A DNA stretch of 59,853 nt, from contig KQ965760.1 in the NCBI GenBank assembly GCA_001574975.1, positions 128,872 to 188,724 of the forward strand, given 5' to 3'. A program made the translations under genes and the position numbers. How positions within the stretch are numbered: position 1 is the first letter of the stretch; each line of letters begins with the position of its first letter. The stretch is from Gonapodya prolifera JEL478. Lineage: Eukaryota; Monoblepharomycota; Monoblepharidomycetes; Monoblepharidales; Gonapodyaceae. Below the pieces are notes generated by a model. It worked only from the letters and a program-made list of their open reading frames with translations. It was not told the origin of the DNA and did not search any database. Below are positions 20,290-31,900 of the stretch, piece after piece.

Positions 20290-21518
20290 GTGGAAGGCGG
20301 AGATTTCCGTCGAGTGAGAATCGGAGGCAGGGAAAGATCGAGCGGGGAGTGGAACGGTTCCCTGTAAGGACACACCTCCGGGATTGAGACAGGGACAACA
20401 ACCACTTCTCAGTATGAAGCAGACTGAAAACGAAAGGAGGTCTACTGCATGGATGAGATTGTACTGTAGTGCAGCCGGGGGTCAGGGGGAGGGCGCTCCT
20501 CAGTGGGTGCAACACAGTTCTGAACCAGGGTGGTATCGAATGAAATAATGAAATCCAGGCTACTCTAGGCCGGCTACCCTTGAAGTGCAAAGTTAAAGGC
20601 TTGTAATGCTTCTCATTTCCGCAATGTGTGATCTCGTTCATGGAACCTAAGGCGTCCAGACCCCCTGCAACCCTTCTCGGCCCACTTTGGCGGTAGGGCG
20701 GCCGGATGGGATTTATATGTTTCGTTGGAGGGAATAGGGGCATATCACAAGAAGCTCACTCCCGCCCGTTGACAATCGTGCGGTGGCGCTAGAACGCCGG
20801 GTGTAATCACATACTGGAGTAGCTCAGAACGTCTGCGAAGAGTCCGAGCGTGACTACGAAGTGAACGTATTGCTTTGACGCGAACAGTCCGGAGCGGTCC
20901 ATTGGAGCGAAGTGGAGCGTTTGGAAAGGGGGGAAGGTAGGAGCAAGTTACTGATCAGAGTGACTTCAAACCCGCGACGATCCGGACCCTGGACACCAGC
21001 AAAATATCGTCAGCAAAAATCGCTCGACATAGATATATCGCGGTGGGAGACGGGTTATGTCACCCATTTCTCAGTCAAGTGGACTATGTGTATATTCATC
21101 GCGGTCCAGGGAAAACCCATCCAATAATATATGCGCGCGGATATAGATAGCGCGGTGCAGTCGTCATGACAATACAATGATATTGTTCAATAAATAGAAC
21201 AATTCTCTTATCAATGGAAGGTGCACAGCTTCACTGACTGCATGATTGCGTCACTCGCGCGATCGTGTCCACCTCCCTGCCTCTGCCTCATCGTCAAACC
21301 ACGAGCCATACGGCCTCCGAATGCATTTCCATTTGCACACTGTCACGCTGAGTGAAGCAGTGCCTCAGCGCACTCTGCCCCACACGTCCAAGTCTACCAA
21401 GCAAAAGCCCGGCGAGTATCGCCTCACGCTGCGGTCGCCTGTGGAACACCCTCATCGGCCCCAAAAAGCCGCCCAGTTCGATGGACACTTGTCCAGTTCT
21501 TGAATCCACACTGCAGCA
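20290..21518. other. Intergenic with a lone MFS exon
   Basis: Promoter sides of two divergent genes. Apart from the MFS first-exon relic at 20815-20902, no coding sequence is recognised. AT-rich short palindromic stretches occur around 21160-21210. Confidence 0.5.
20815..20902 (-). pseudogene. Solitary first exon of an MFS transporter
   Basis: ATG at 20902 opens MDRSGLFASKQYVHFVVTLG then LFADVLSYSS, followed by a GTATGT donor. It matches the first exons of the MFS genes at 24.3 kb (FAASKQYALFVV) and 26.8 kb (MRSPSFLASRTYALFVVTVG). No later MFS exon follows downstream, so it is an orphan exon from a third copy. Confidence 0.8.
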
Positions 21519-22536
21519 ATGTCTCCCTTCGCGTCTTGGATCAGCGTCCTCGTTGTCGTCGTCGCCCTCGTCTCCCTTTCGGCCTCGGCCGCAGCCGATC
21601 CCACTGATTCCGCCCCCAACACCGACAGCTGCGGCGTCTCTCTCGATGGCCAGGACGTGCTGCAGACTGTCGTCGGGCTGGCCGGCCGCGTCCCCATCTA
21701 CATCCACGTCTTTGTCGTGCTGGCAACCCTCATCCGGACAGGCAAGGCCTCCTTCTTTGGCTTGCTTTTGGCCTGGATCGTTGCAATGAGCATTTGCGGA
21801 TACACTCTGGTCGTGTACCTCCAGGGCCGTATCACCCCCGCAACGTTCGCGTCCGTCTCCTACGTCACCCTGCTCGGCCTGAGCGTTGCGCCCGGCTTCT
21901 TCGGCTGTCAGCGCGTCCAATGGCAGCGCATCGTGGGCGGCATCGCGCTCGCCCTCACCGCCGTCTTCATCTTCGTGCTGAACGGAGTGCTCATCTTCCG
22001 GGTCTACCCCGAGGTTGTGAGGAACGAATGCATGCTGTACTTTTTCTTCCTCGCAAAGGCACAGATGAGCGACACGTGGCGCAAGGTGAGTCACTCTTCA
22101 GAAAACAAGCGTTCTCGCGCTGAGCCACGCTAATCAAAGTAAACCCTCCTGGCAGGTCCTGATGGCCCTCTTCCTGATCTCGGTCATCACCATCGCTCTC
22201 TCAACCTGTTTAGCCGGCTGCATTGTAGGGGGCGGGTATTTGGAGGTCGACAACGGCGAGGACATCGAGATGCCCACCCCAAAACCGGACGACACCGCAG
22301 AAGATCACAGGGACGAGGACGACGAAATACCCGCGAACGTCAAAAACTGCATTCTAACGTGCTTCGGCATTTACGCCGCGTCGTGCGTCGTAGCCTCACT
22401 CATACTGGGCACGGAGCTCACCATCAAGTGGAACGGGCTCGAGGGAGGCCCCATCACCTTTTTGGATATCCTCTCCATCGTGGGGTCCGGTATCGGCGCC
22501 CTGGCTACCGTGTTCGGGCTCAGCGAAGGGGAGTGA
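21519..22536 (+). CDS. Signal peptide plus seven-TM membrane protein, unassigned
   Basis: Two exons: 21519-22085 and 22156-22536 (GTGAGT donor, GGCAG acceptor, phase 0), 315 aa. A signal peptide (WISVLVVVVALVSLSASAAA) is followed by a short Cys-containing lumenal part and about seven hydrophobic helices, e.g. VPIYIHVFVVLATLI, LLLAWIVAMSICGYTLVVYL, IVGGIALALTAVFIFVLNG, LISVITIALSTCLAGCIVG, CFGIYAASCVVASLILGTEL and a final one in SIVGSGIGALATVFGL. An acidic cytosolic or lumenal loop (EDHRDEDDE) lies between helices 5 and 6. The topology could be that of a receptor or a small channel. No family motif is recognised. Confidence 0.72.
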
Positions 22537-22828
22537 ATGACAGTAGCTACGCGCAGGCAACTGGAAAATCGAGGAGTGTATCAGAGTGCGGTGGGAGGGA
22601 GAGATCGGGATGTGTGGAGTGTGCTTCAGAGGTCCCCGGTGGGTGCAGGCGCTCAATTGGATCTTATCGGGGTAAAGAGCTATTCGTTGGATCGTAAAAT
22701 GTCATGTTTTGCTTTATCATAATATTGGTTAAACATCTTACCGATGGCACCGTCACGGTGTTTTTGTTCTGCAATGCCAAAATGCCGTGCAGCCCATAAC
22801 GTAAGGCACCAAATTCGTACACGTCCTC

Positions 22829-24365
22829 TCACATAAACTCACTGTCGCATTTTGCAATGGCCGCCAGCGGCACAACAACGACCAATGCCGCAAGCGAGGG
22901 AAAGATCACGACTGGAGCTTCGAACATGTCCCTCAGCACGCCAAAAATTGGCGCACTGAACTGTCCCGCCGCAACCTGCAATCAAGGCCGTTTGTTATGC
23001 AACCATTCGACAAACAGCTTGGCGCGACCCTTATTTAACACCCGAGCACTCACAATAACCAAGAAGATAAGCCCCACAGTCCCACTCTCCGCCCCGAACT
23101 CCTTCTTGAGGTACAGTGGCAAAGTGGGCTCATATGCCAACAGCAGGGCGCCAATAATGGCGCTCACGGCGTTCAGTACCATGATTGCCGGATCACGTGC
23201 CATATCGAGGTATATGACGGGGATGGGATGCGTCTCGTCAATCGCATCATCCTTTTTTAAAGCACTTGATGTGGACGAGCCTCGAGGCTTTTCGATGACC
23301 AATAGCCGCAAAATCATAACCACCACTAAAAACACCGCGCTGGCAATGAAGGGCATCCAGTAACCCGGGAATTGGTACAGCGCGCCTCCAACTGGGAGAC
23401 CAAGTATTGTACCTGAAGGTCGAAGACCAAGTGAAGTCAATACTGTCAATGTAAATCTCCTTGGCAATTCTCACATCAACGTACCAATTGCAAACCCCGC
23501 TGTCGCAGTCCCGAGCGCTGTACTCCGCTCTGCAACTGGGTACACGTCGCCCAAAAGGGCGAATCCGAGGGTGACCACGGCCGCGCCAGAGACGCCCTGT
23601 AGGATACGCGCGATGACGAGCATGGCGAAGTTTGTCGTGGCGGCAAACATGACTGCATGGAGGGACCGTAAGGATTTTTGAATTTCGGGTAGGGATTAAG
23701 AAGTGTCATTGGACAGAATCACAAAATGTGCAAACACTCACCGATTGCGACCATGCCAGCAAATAAGCCCCAAATCTGGTGCACGCGAATGTCGTGTCAA
23801 TGATCAACACCGTCATACTCAATCCCCCACTGTCAAGCGCCCCCACCGGAGTACATACCATCGGCCACTTCCTATTCCCCATCTTATCTGAAACCCACCC
23901 GAAAACGGGGAACGACACGAGTTGTTCCGCGGTGTAAGACGCAAGCAGTGCTCCCGCGAGAACCGAGTTTTCCTGCGCATCGTCCCGGTTGCCGATGTTG
24001 AGGCGTGTGAATATGAAAGACATGAGCGGTATCACGACCGCGAGCGGGGTGGGTCGAAAAAGATAAATTGAGATGAGTATGAGGGCTCGGGTTCGCTCCT
24101 CGAGATTATGACGGTTCGCGAGGCAATCGCCTCGACCGGCAGACAGCCTCGGCCAGCGCATAGCGGACCTTACGCGTCGGAGCTCGAATACACTTCACTC
24201 GGCGTCGCTTCGTTCGTTCCGTCTCGCACCCGCCCCCGCACCCCCGCACCCCCACCCCGTCCCCCGACCTACTTGAGTAACTCAGGACATCTGCGAAGAG
24301 GGCAAACGTGACGACGAAGAGCGCGTACTGCTTTGACGCGGCAAAGATGTCCCCTGCATTGGTAC
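22829..24365 (-). pseudogene. MFS transporter copy, truncated after ~8 TM helices
   Basis: Paralogue of the intact MFS gene next door. Exons: FAASKQYALFVVTFALFADV; IPLMSFIFTRLNIGNRDD through the MFS A-motif GWVSDKMGNRKWPMV; ARVLQGVSGAAVVTLGFALL; and a large exon GLPVGGALYQFPGYWMPFIA ... YEPTLPLYLKKEFGAESGT. The final piece GQFSAPIFGVLRDMFEAP runs to AIAKCD and then reads through the GTGAGT that serves as donor in the full copy, stopping at 22829. The exons for TM 9-12 are missing. At the 5' end the only ATG (MQGTSL...) is one base out of frame with ASKQYALFVV. A two-ended lesion suggests loss of function. Confidence 0.72.
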
Positions 24366-24738
24366 GATGAGGACTGTGGCACTACTGTGGCGAGGAGATG
24401 TCAAGGTGCCAGTGTGAGTACCAGGGAGCGCATGACAGGGGGAAATATGTGACGGTCTTGTCCCCGTTCGAATCGGTGGGTGCAAGGTGGGTCCGTATGT
24501 AATCATTTGCAATCGTGGCCGTGGGGTTCGCAGAACAGTTATGGACTTGGGATCCTCATAATATGAATATAGAAATATCGCTAGGTACTTTTTCCATACT
24601 CGAACCACAGCCATATTTTCCAAAACTCTTGGAAGTGACGAATGCAGGATGCAGCGCCGCGTCGCAGAAGCGCGTGGCTGGACTATCCATCCATCTGAGC
24701 GTGTCCATGCATTGAAGACCCCACACCGACGCCTAAAA

Positions 24739-26791
24739 TCATCGACCACCCGCAAGCTTCGCCTTGGCGATCTCCCTTTCCGTCTTCAGCCCCACAAACA
24801 GCAAGTACAACGGAACGAGCAGTATCGAGAACCCGCACAGAACCAGACACAGCGTCAGAAACGTCGACACTTGGTAGATGGCGCCCGCGGCGAGAGGACC
24901 TAGGAGAGACCCGCTCGAGAAGGCGATGTTGAACAGACCGAAGGCTTTGCCGACGGCTTTTTGGGGGACCAGGCCGACGAGTTCGGAGCTAAGGGGGGTG
25001 GGAAAGTGGGGAGAGGTGTAGAGGTTGGTGGACTAGGGATGAAGGACGACTTACATGAGAGGAGCTTGGACTGCCGTCATGAACATGCCGTTCAGGAGCG
25101 ATACAACGGCAAGCTGGTCGTTGTGGAACGGTGAAATTAGTTGGTCTCCTCTTTCAAAGAAAGCGTCCGTTACCAACTCACCGTCCCGTAGCTCTTGGCC
25201 ACAGCCAGGAAGGGCACCACGACAGCCAGCATGACAAGACAGGGTACGACGACGACTGCGGCGCCGTACTTGTCCCTTAAAGTTCCCGACACGGGACCCG
25301 AGAACAATCCTCCGCCGACCTATTGGCGTAGACGTGCCAACGTCAGTTGAGACACCCCCTCACACCCCACCACAACAACACCTCACCATCGCCAAGAAAA
25401 TCAACCCAATCGTGAAACTATCCGCGCCAAACTCTTTCTCCATGTACAGCGGCATGGTTGGCTCCAGCGACATCTGGATGATGCCCGCGACCGCGCAGAG
25501 TCCGTTGAGGGTCATGATGGCCGGGTCCCGCGCCAGGTCCCAGTAGGAGGGGTTGTCGGTGTGAAGGACTACCCAAGTGAGGTTTGCGGCGGGGGGGAAG
25601 CGGAAGCTGTGGGTGGGGAGGGCGGGCGTGGGTGGTATAGGGACTGTGGTGTTCGAGGTGGTGTGCGATCCACCGGAACCCTCCCCGTTGACCTCCTTAT
25701 CCTTGCCCACACCCTCCGCATCCGCACTCCCCGCTTCCAGCGTAAGCCTCTCCTCGCTCCCCTGCGCCTGTGTCGCCGTGACCGAGGCCCTGACTGGTTT
25801 CTTCTCAACAACAAGCAAACGCGCAACCATGTCGCACAGAATAAACGCCGCGCTGGCAATAAAGGGCGTCCAGTACCCGGCGTACTGGTACAGAGCACCG
25901 CCGATCGGGAGGCCGATGAGGGTACCTTGGGTGTGACGTGTGGGGGGTGGTTCGGGTGAGTTTTCCGTTTCATTCTTCACAATCCCACAGCCACAGCCTC
26001 TCATCTCCCCGTCCCCCCCCGTCCCCCAGAAACTCACCAACACTAAACCCCGTCATCGCCACACCATACGCTTTCCCCAACTCCTCCTCGGGGTACACGT
26101 CCCCCAGAAATGCTAGCCCCAGCGTCCACACGGCGGCGGCAGACACGCCTTGCAGGACGCGGGCGATAATGAGTGTGGCGAACGAGGTGGCGAGGGCGAA
26201 TATGACTGTGGGTGGACCGAAGGTGAGAAGGGGAGGAGTGGATAGGGTAGGATGGGCCGGGGTACGTACTGACTGCGGCACCTCCTGCAAAGAGACCCCA
26301 CACCTGCCGACGCGGTGGTGTCGCGCCTCGTCAGGTTTCAACCTCACACCACGGTACACCAACCAGGCGACTCACCATGGGCCACTTCCGATTCGAAATC
26401 CTATCGCTCACCCACCCAAACAACGGCGAGCAAATCAACTGCGCTGCCGCATAGGACCCGAGGAGGACCCCGACGAGCGCCGAGTTCTCTTGAGAGTCTG
26501 ACTGGTTCCCGATGGAGAGGCGGTTGAATATGAAGGGCATGATTGGGATCACGACTGGTTGCGCGCGGTGTCCGGCGAGGTGGGTGCGGGCATTGAGGAG
26601 GGGGTGCCGTGAGCCATCGGTAGGAGCACGGGGAGTGGGGAAGGCCGTGAGTACGGAACCCCCAAAAGGGAGGCGGAGCCACTGCATCCGCAGCCGAACG
26701 TACGTGAGTAAGACAAGACATCGGCAAACAGGCCCACTGTGACGACAAACAGAGCATACGTCCTGCTGGCCAGGAAGGAAGGCGAGCGCAT
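24739..26791 (-). CDS. MFS transporter (DHA1 / vesicular amine transporter-like)
   Basis: Twelve-TM proton-driven transporter, multi-exon. Start 26791: MRSPSFLASRTYALFVVTVG. Then IPIMPFIFNRLSIGNQSDSQ, the A-motif GWVSDRISNRKWPM, the motif-C-like ARVLQGVSAAAVWTLGLAF with FLGDVYPEEELGKAYG, GLPIGGALYQYAGYWTPFI, a long central loop rich in Ser/Glu/Gly, LSPTMPLYMEKEF-like SLEPTMPLYMEKEFGADSFT, GPVSGTLRDKYGAAVVVVP, then the C-terminal half ELVGLVPQKAVGKAFGLFN and the terminal loop GLKTEREIAKAKLAGGR. Stop 24739-24741. The arrangement resembles fungal DHA1 drug:H+ antiporters and vesicular monoamine transporters; the substrate is unknown. It has two defective paralogues to its left. Confidence 0.85.
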
Positions 26792-27416
26792 TGTCGTTGG
26801 TCGGTGCGAAGGTTAGGTTACGGTTTGAATGGCGGGCCGGATCCTGATTCCTATGTCGAGGTAGGGTGGAAAATGCAATCTCCCGGGATCAGCACGACGA
26901 TGCAATGCGAGAATTGATGCAGGGTTTAAGCGGGGAGGAAGGCGTGGGAGAAAGGCAGGCGATGGTACAAGAGGAGGATTTGGAGATGACAAATGAAATT
27001 TGAGGCTGACAAAGAAGTTTACCCACGGGTGGGAATTGAGCCGCGGTTGGATACATGGGCCTTGGCGCAGGCACACGTTGCGAGACGCGGGCGACGTAGT
27101 GCCAATTCGAGTGACGCTGGATGCTTTATCATAGTCGAGGCATGTATTTTGTGATTACGTTCGAACTCTAGTACACAATGCAGGTCAAGCCAGGCTGCGG
27201 GGGTTTGGACGGGGTAAGAAAAGTGTATCGTTACCCCTCTGCAAATAATCCGCTTTCATCAATTTTCAACACCAGTGCGTTCAGTTTCCTTTCTGGGTTT
27301 CGGGGGTTCTGACGTTGCCAACTCTAAGCACCCTGGTGTCAATCTCCCGCAACAACAATCCGCGCTCCATCGATCCATCCATCGAGTTGTCCTAGACACT
27401 TCCAGTAAGTCATACC
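26792..27416. other. Divergent intergenic region
   Basis: Between the MFS gene and the GTPase remnant. Several short minus frames with no family resemblance; nothing else seen. Confidence 0.5.
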
Positions 27417-28345
27417 TTGAAAACGCGCTCGCTCTCTCCCTTTTTGACCACTTCTTCGGGATCGCAATTAGTGTCTTCTGAGGGTACGGACGATTTTCTT
27501 CAGACTTCACCTCGGGCGGCTCTACAACGGTTTCTCTCGTTCCACGCAGTGTCAAATATTCCTACCGAGCGCCTGCGCCTCGCCTTGCGCGCCCTTTCTA
27601 GGTCAATCGATGATCTTCGAACCCACATGACCAGCTTCAAGGACCTGAAGGCCCAATTCGGGGAAAATTCCGGCATCCTCGCGGAAGATGTGATGGTGAT
27701 GTCCAAAGTTCAGCGTGTGTTCGTGGAGCGGATCAGTCTTAACCCACCTTCCGGCTTGCACTCTAAACTCTATGGTCCGACGAATTCGGGGAAGAGCACA
27801 ACCATAAACGCCCTTCTTGGAGCGAAAGTCCTTCTCTCTGGCGGGGCCATGTCACAGCTCGCATCTTGATTGTACGTCACTGTGCCCGGCCTGGGACTGT
27901 CCGTATTGGGCTTCACGTCCTCGATCAAAATAGCAACCTAGTTCAGGACGGAGAGATGCACACATATGCGTGTGAAACATTGCAGCTGGGGCTCGCAGCA
28001 ATACGTCCACAAATTCGCGGCTTCACGGTACGTCCACAGCCTCCTCCAATGGAGCGGGCTCTCTATCTTCGGCTCACTCATTTCCCCCGACATGAGCCTT
28101 GAGTCCGCCGTCTACTTTGCGAATTCAGTGAAGGAAAACGGAAACTAATGCAAAGTTCTGGAGGATCTCTCGGGGTGCTTGCAGGAAAGCCGCATTGACG
28201 CTCAGACTGGTTCTGCAGTTGCGTTTTACCACGAGCGAGTCTCACAGCTCAGCGCTCAGTTCGGTTTGGATGTTGTCCTTCTGCGGGATCCCTACAAAAA
28301 GGATCAAATGTTGAGGGAGCCCATAAGTTTTGGAAGTCTCTGAGG
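27417..28345 (+). pseudogene. Dynamin/mitofusin-like GTPase, frameshifted
   Basis: A dynamin-superfamily G1 motif is clear (YGPTNSGKSTTINALLGAKV, P-loop G-x4-GKS), preceded by a helical stretch (DDLRTHMTSFKDLKAQFG). After LLSGG the frame breaks: the expected G2 region G-H-V-T-A-R-I-L-I-V-R continues one base later because GGGG (27842-27845) is one G short. Further pieces (AFYHERVSQLSAQFGLDVVL, RDPYKKDQML) are in yet another frame. These proteins hydrolyse GTP to remodel or fuse membranes. With at least two frameshifts and no effector domain this copy is dead. Confidence 0.6.
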
Positions 28346-28549
28346 GGCGCGGACAATGAATCCGTGTGTGCCGCAATCGGATGCACCAACATGTCACCGA
28401 GAAAGACATGCGCTCGGTGCCAATTAGCCATGCACTGCGATGCTGCGTGCCAGAGGGCACACTGGAACTTGCATAAGCCAGTGTGTCGGGAGGACTTTTG
28501 GAATGTAGAGGGGGTACCGCCACCCAGTGAAAGAATTGCAGTGGAGTGA
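28346..28549 (+). CDS. MYND zinc-finger fragment
   Basis: Reads HKFWKSLRGADNESV then the MYND finger CAAIGCTNMSPRKTCARCQL, AMHCDAACQRAHWNLHKPVC, with the C-x4-C ... C-x2-C ... C-x3-CQ ... H-x3-C pattern of MYND domains, ending VPPPSERIAVE at 28549. The in-frame ATG is at 28364. The finger mediates protein-protein contacts. It may be an independent tiny protein, or the last exon of a larger gene whose 5' part has been overrun by the GTPase remnant; I favour a fragment. Confidence 0.5.
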   Translation, partial: GADNESVCAAIGCTNMSPRKTCARCQLAMHCDAACQRAHWNLHKPVCREDFWNVEGVPPPSERIAVE

Positions 28550-28932
28550 ATGTTGGCGGTGTTGCGGAAAACAATTATGTTGATATTATGTGGACGTGCG
28601 AGGGGCTGGCAGGCGAATAGACGGAAGTGTCAATCGTTGAATTTCAGCGCGGAGTTGGCTTTTCAATTCACATTTTACGCATCCCAATCCCAATCGATGA
28701 GCAAGATCGTTTCTTTCTCGGGGACGTGCAAAGGGGCGTCACCTTCTTCGGTGCAGACGTCTCTCCGTGACCTCATCCTTTTGGCGTCACCGGCGGGCTT
28801 CCCTTCAGCACCACCTCCCACTATTCAAATTCTGATTTCGGTCTAATTTGGGCATTTCGTTTCTTTCTGCTGTGGTTGTGCACATGCGTCCCTCACTCAG
28901 TCACAGGGATTCTGTCAAGTCCAACGTTCCCC

Positions 28933-31900
28933 ATGCCTGCAATCGCGCCCACCCCGGACATTATTCTGCCCCCTCCGCCACTGTCTGATGGACTTTCAGA
29001 TCACGCACCCTATAACCTGCAGACTCCGAGCACGGAGGACATGGGTGTTTCTGGACTCTTCTTCTTCAAGGTGCGCGGTGATTTGCGTATGGGAGCAGCA
29101 AACAGGAACTTCAATTGTCGTTTTTAGCCTGCAGGACAGGAATTCACGAACCAGTTTTTGTGGAAGCTTGGCAGAGAGCTCTTCGAGGCTGCAAAGACCA
29201 ACCTAACCTTGCAGAGAGCGCTCTCACTCTCAGACGAGCACCTGCACAGAAACCCTCCACCAAAGGTTGGAGTGACTGCCTCAGTTGTCTTTGCGTGGGG
29301 TCCCCGTCACCATTTGGTCCACCTCCACAGGTCAAACTCTCCCGCCTCCCCTCCGGGTACCAAACATGGTCGCACCTCTTCACCCCCCGAACGGGCGTCA
29401 ACCAGAAAATCGCAATCGACGCCGCGAACCAGGTCCAGTCCCGCAAACGCACCCGGCGGGTGCAGGGTGAGCCCACGCCCCAGGCTGCAGCGTCCGACGA
29501 GGAAGACGTCGTCCTGGAGGGAACGTCGCTTAAAAACCCTCATTGCACATTTCAGGGTGTTAGGTCCGTCTTTCCTCCATGCCTCTCGACCCGTTGCTCT
29601 CTCACGCTCCCCCACACCAGATACAACCTCCGACGCGATGACTACGTCTACGGCCACCCGCGCTCATCCCGGTTCCGCTCCCCGCAAGAATTCGTGAAGC
29701 ACCTTGTGTTCCTGTATACCGACCCGACACTCACCTACACCAACTGCGCGTGTGACTACTGTGATGGGTACGTCCAGATGCTCGCAAAACACCTCCCCCC
29801 TCTCGAACCCACATCCCCGCCTCCGCATCTCTTGCCGGGTGAGCTTGCGTGGTTGCAGGTGGAGCAAGACCCGGATGAGGCGAAGGAATTCAACGTGGAA
29901 CCTACGGAACCCATGCCGTGGCCCGTAGTGATCAAGAAACTGCTGGTGCCCGAAACGGACCCCGTCCCCGACGCGCCACTGGCATCTGGACAACCGGCAA
30001 CAACGTGCCTTATCAGAATACTCGGCCAGTCCGGCGACGACAAGAAGCCCATTCTCGTGCCCATGGATCTCCTCTCTAGGTTCCGCGACCACACTGCCTC
30101 CGAAGCCGACGTCGACGAACGCTACCTCGAGGACTGGCGCGCCGCCATGAGGCATGCAGAGACCCGCGCTGCCTCGTACGTGCCCATGGTACAGTACGAC
30201 TACAAACACAACCTCGCCAAACGGGGCCCCCGCCTCACCGAGCAGCAAAAGGACCGTCTGATGGCGGCCGAGCGCCTACCACACTACCGCGCAATCATGT
30301 GCGGCGGCGAGGTGCTATTTCAGGGTGGTACCTGGACCCTTGTTCGGCCCGACCCGGACGCCCCGCCGCGAGAGGTCGAGGAGGGTGTTGTGGTGGAGGA
30401 GATGTTCCTCCCGAGTACGTCGATGGGTGAGAACGGTGATGGAACTATTGTTCTGAATGGGGAATTGGTGCTCGTCAAGAAGATACCGGTGGGTGAAGGG
30501 GGGGTTGTGAAAGTGGTCCATATCATGAATCTGTTGGGAAAAGAGGTGAGCATGGGGTGGCGTCGTCGGTCTTCCCAAGAGGTCTCATTGGACATGTGTT
30601 TGTAGGAGTACACGGTTGACCTGGACGATGTAAGTCCCATGGTGTCCCTCCGGACCAACTCTTTCGCCAAACCAACCTCCTCCCCGCCCCAAACAGATCA
30701 TCTGCCGCGCCCTCCCCCCTCGCACGCTCCATACCGAACTCGCCCGCCCGAGGGGATCCGCCCTCACCCGGTACCAACCCACAGCCCGCGACGAAGACCT
30801 CACTGAAGACAAGCTGGAATCCTTCGGGACGAAAGCGGAGCGGGATATGATAGATGAGTACTACAAGGGCTTTGTCGCTAAAAATGCGCCGAAAGATGCG
30901 TCGAAGAGGGGGAGGAAGAGGAAGACGGTCGAAGGGCACGATGGGGCGGTGGCGGGAGGGTCGAGCGATCCGTTGATTTCAGATGTGGGTGTCTTTTGGT
31001 TCTTGCGGTAGAACCGAAGTGTGACTCACGCGTTGGCGTGGGTGCATCTAGAATGTTGCCGACGAGGTGGAGTCCGTTCAAGCCGAGACGGTCCATCATC
31101 CATCACCCCCTCCAGCCGGTGTGGCTGCCCATCCCCAGCAACATCCGACACACGAGGCAGACGTAATGCCACCGGGGTTGGACGAGGACGTGGAAATGGT
31201 CGATCACTTGGACGTTTCCACTGGGTCAAGCGGATGGCATAGTTTGGGAGGAAGGGGTGCCAGGGAAGATGAGGTGATGGAGGGTGTTCCGGAGGAAAGC
31301 GGGGCGGGCAGAGTGGATAGTGGCAGCGACAGAGCTCCCACTCCAGAGTGTGCAATGGACAAGGGGGAACGACCCTCGCCCGCTCCTTCCGAACCCGAAC
31401 CCGAACCCGCCTCGTCTTCAAGCCGGCCTACGAAGCGGTCCAAAACGGTCGACAAAGGAGCTCTTCGTGTCCGCACCGCGGAGCTGGAGGTGAAGCGCAA
31501 GCTTGCCGCTCTGCAGGCCGACTACGCGAAATTGGACCGCGAGAAAAAGGTCCTGACTGTGGAGCTCCAGCGAGCGCGGCAGGAGACAGGGGAGCTGGAT
31601 AAAGTGCGGGGCGAGAAGGTGGCGCTGGAGAAGGCGAATGCGAGATTGGTGGAGGCGAATGGGAACTTGGTGGCGTTGTTTCATGGGGCGAGGAAGAAGC
31701 TTAAGGATGTTGAGATGGGCCGCTCGGGGTGGACGAGTGGAGTGCGTGGTGGTGGTGCTGGGGCGGCGTCACATGAGAGCAGGCAGTGGAGTGTCGACGT
31801 GCCCGGCCGAAGAAAGGTGCCTGAGGCGCTCAAGGAAGTTGTGCAGTGGGAGCCTGTCGCGATGCAGGTGCCGGTGAGTCCGGACGTCGTGGAGCAGGTT

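Noticed and set aside
20815-20860. Possible tRNA-like stretch (GGAGTAGCTCAGAACGTCTGC)
   Set aside because: It resembles a tRNA D-arm, but the region translates on the minus strand to an MFS first exon and no cloverleaf or T-arm follows.
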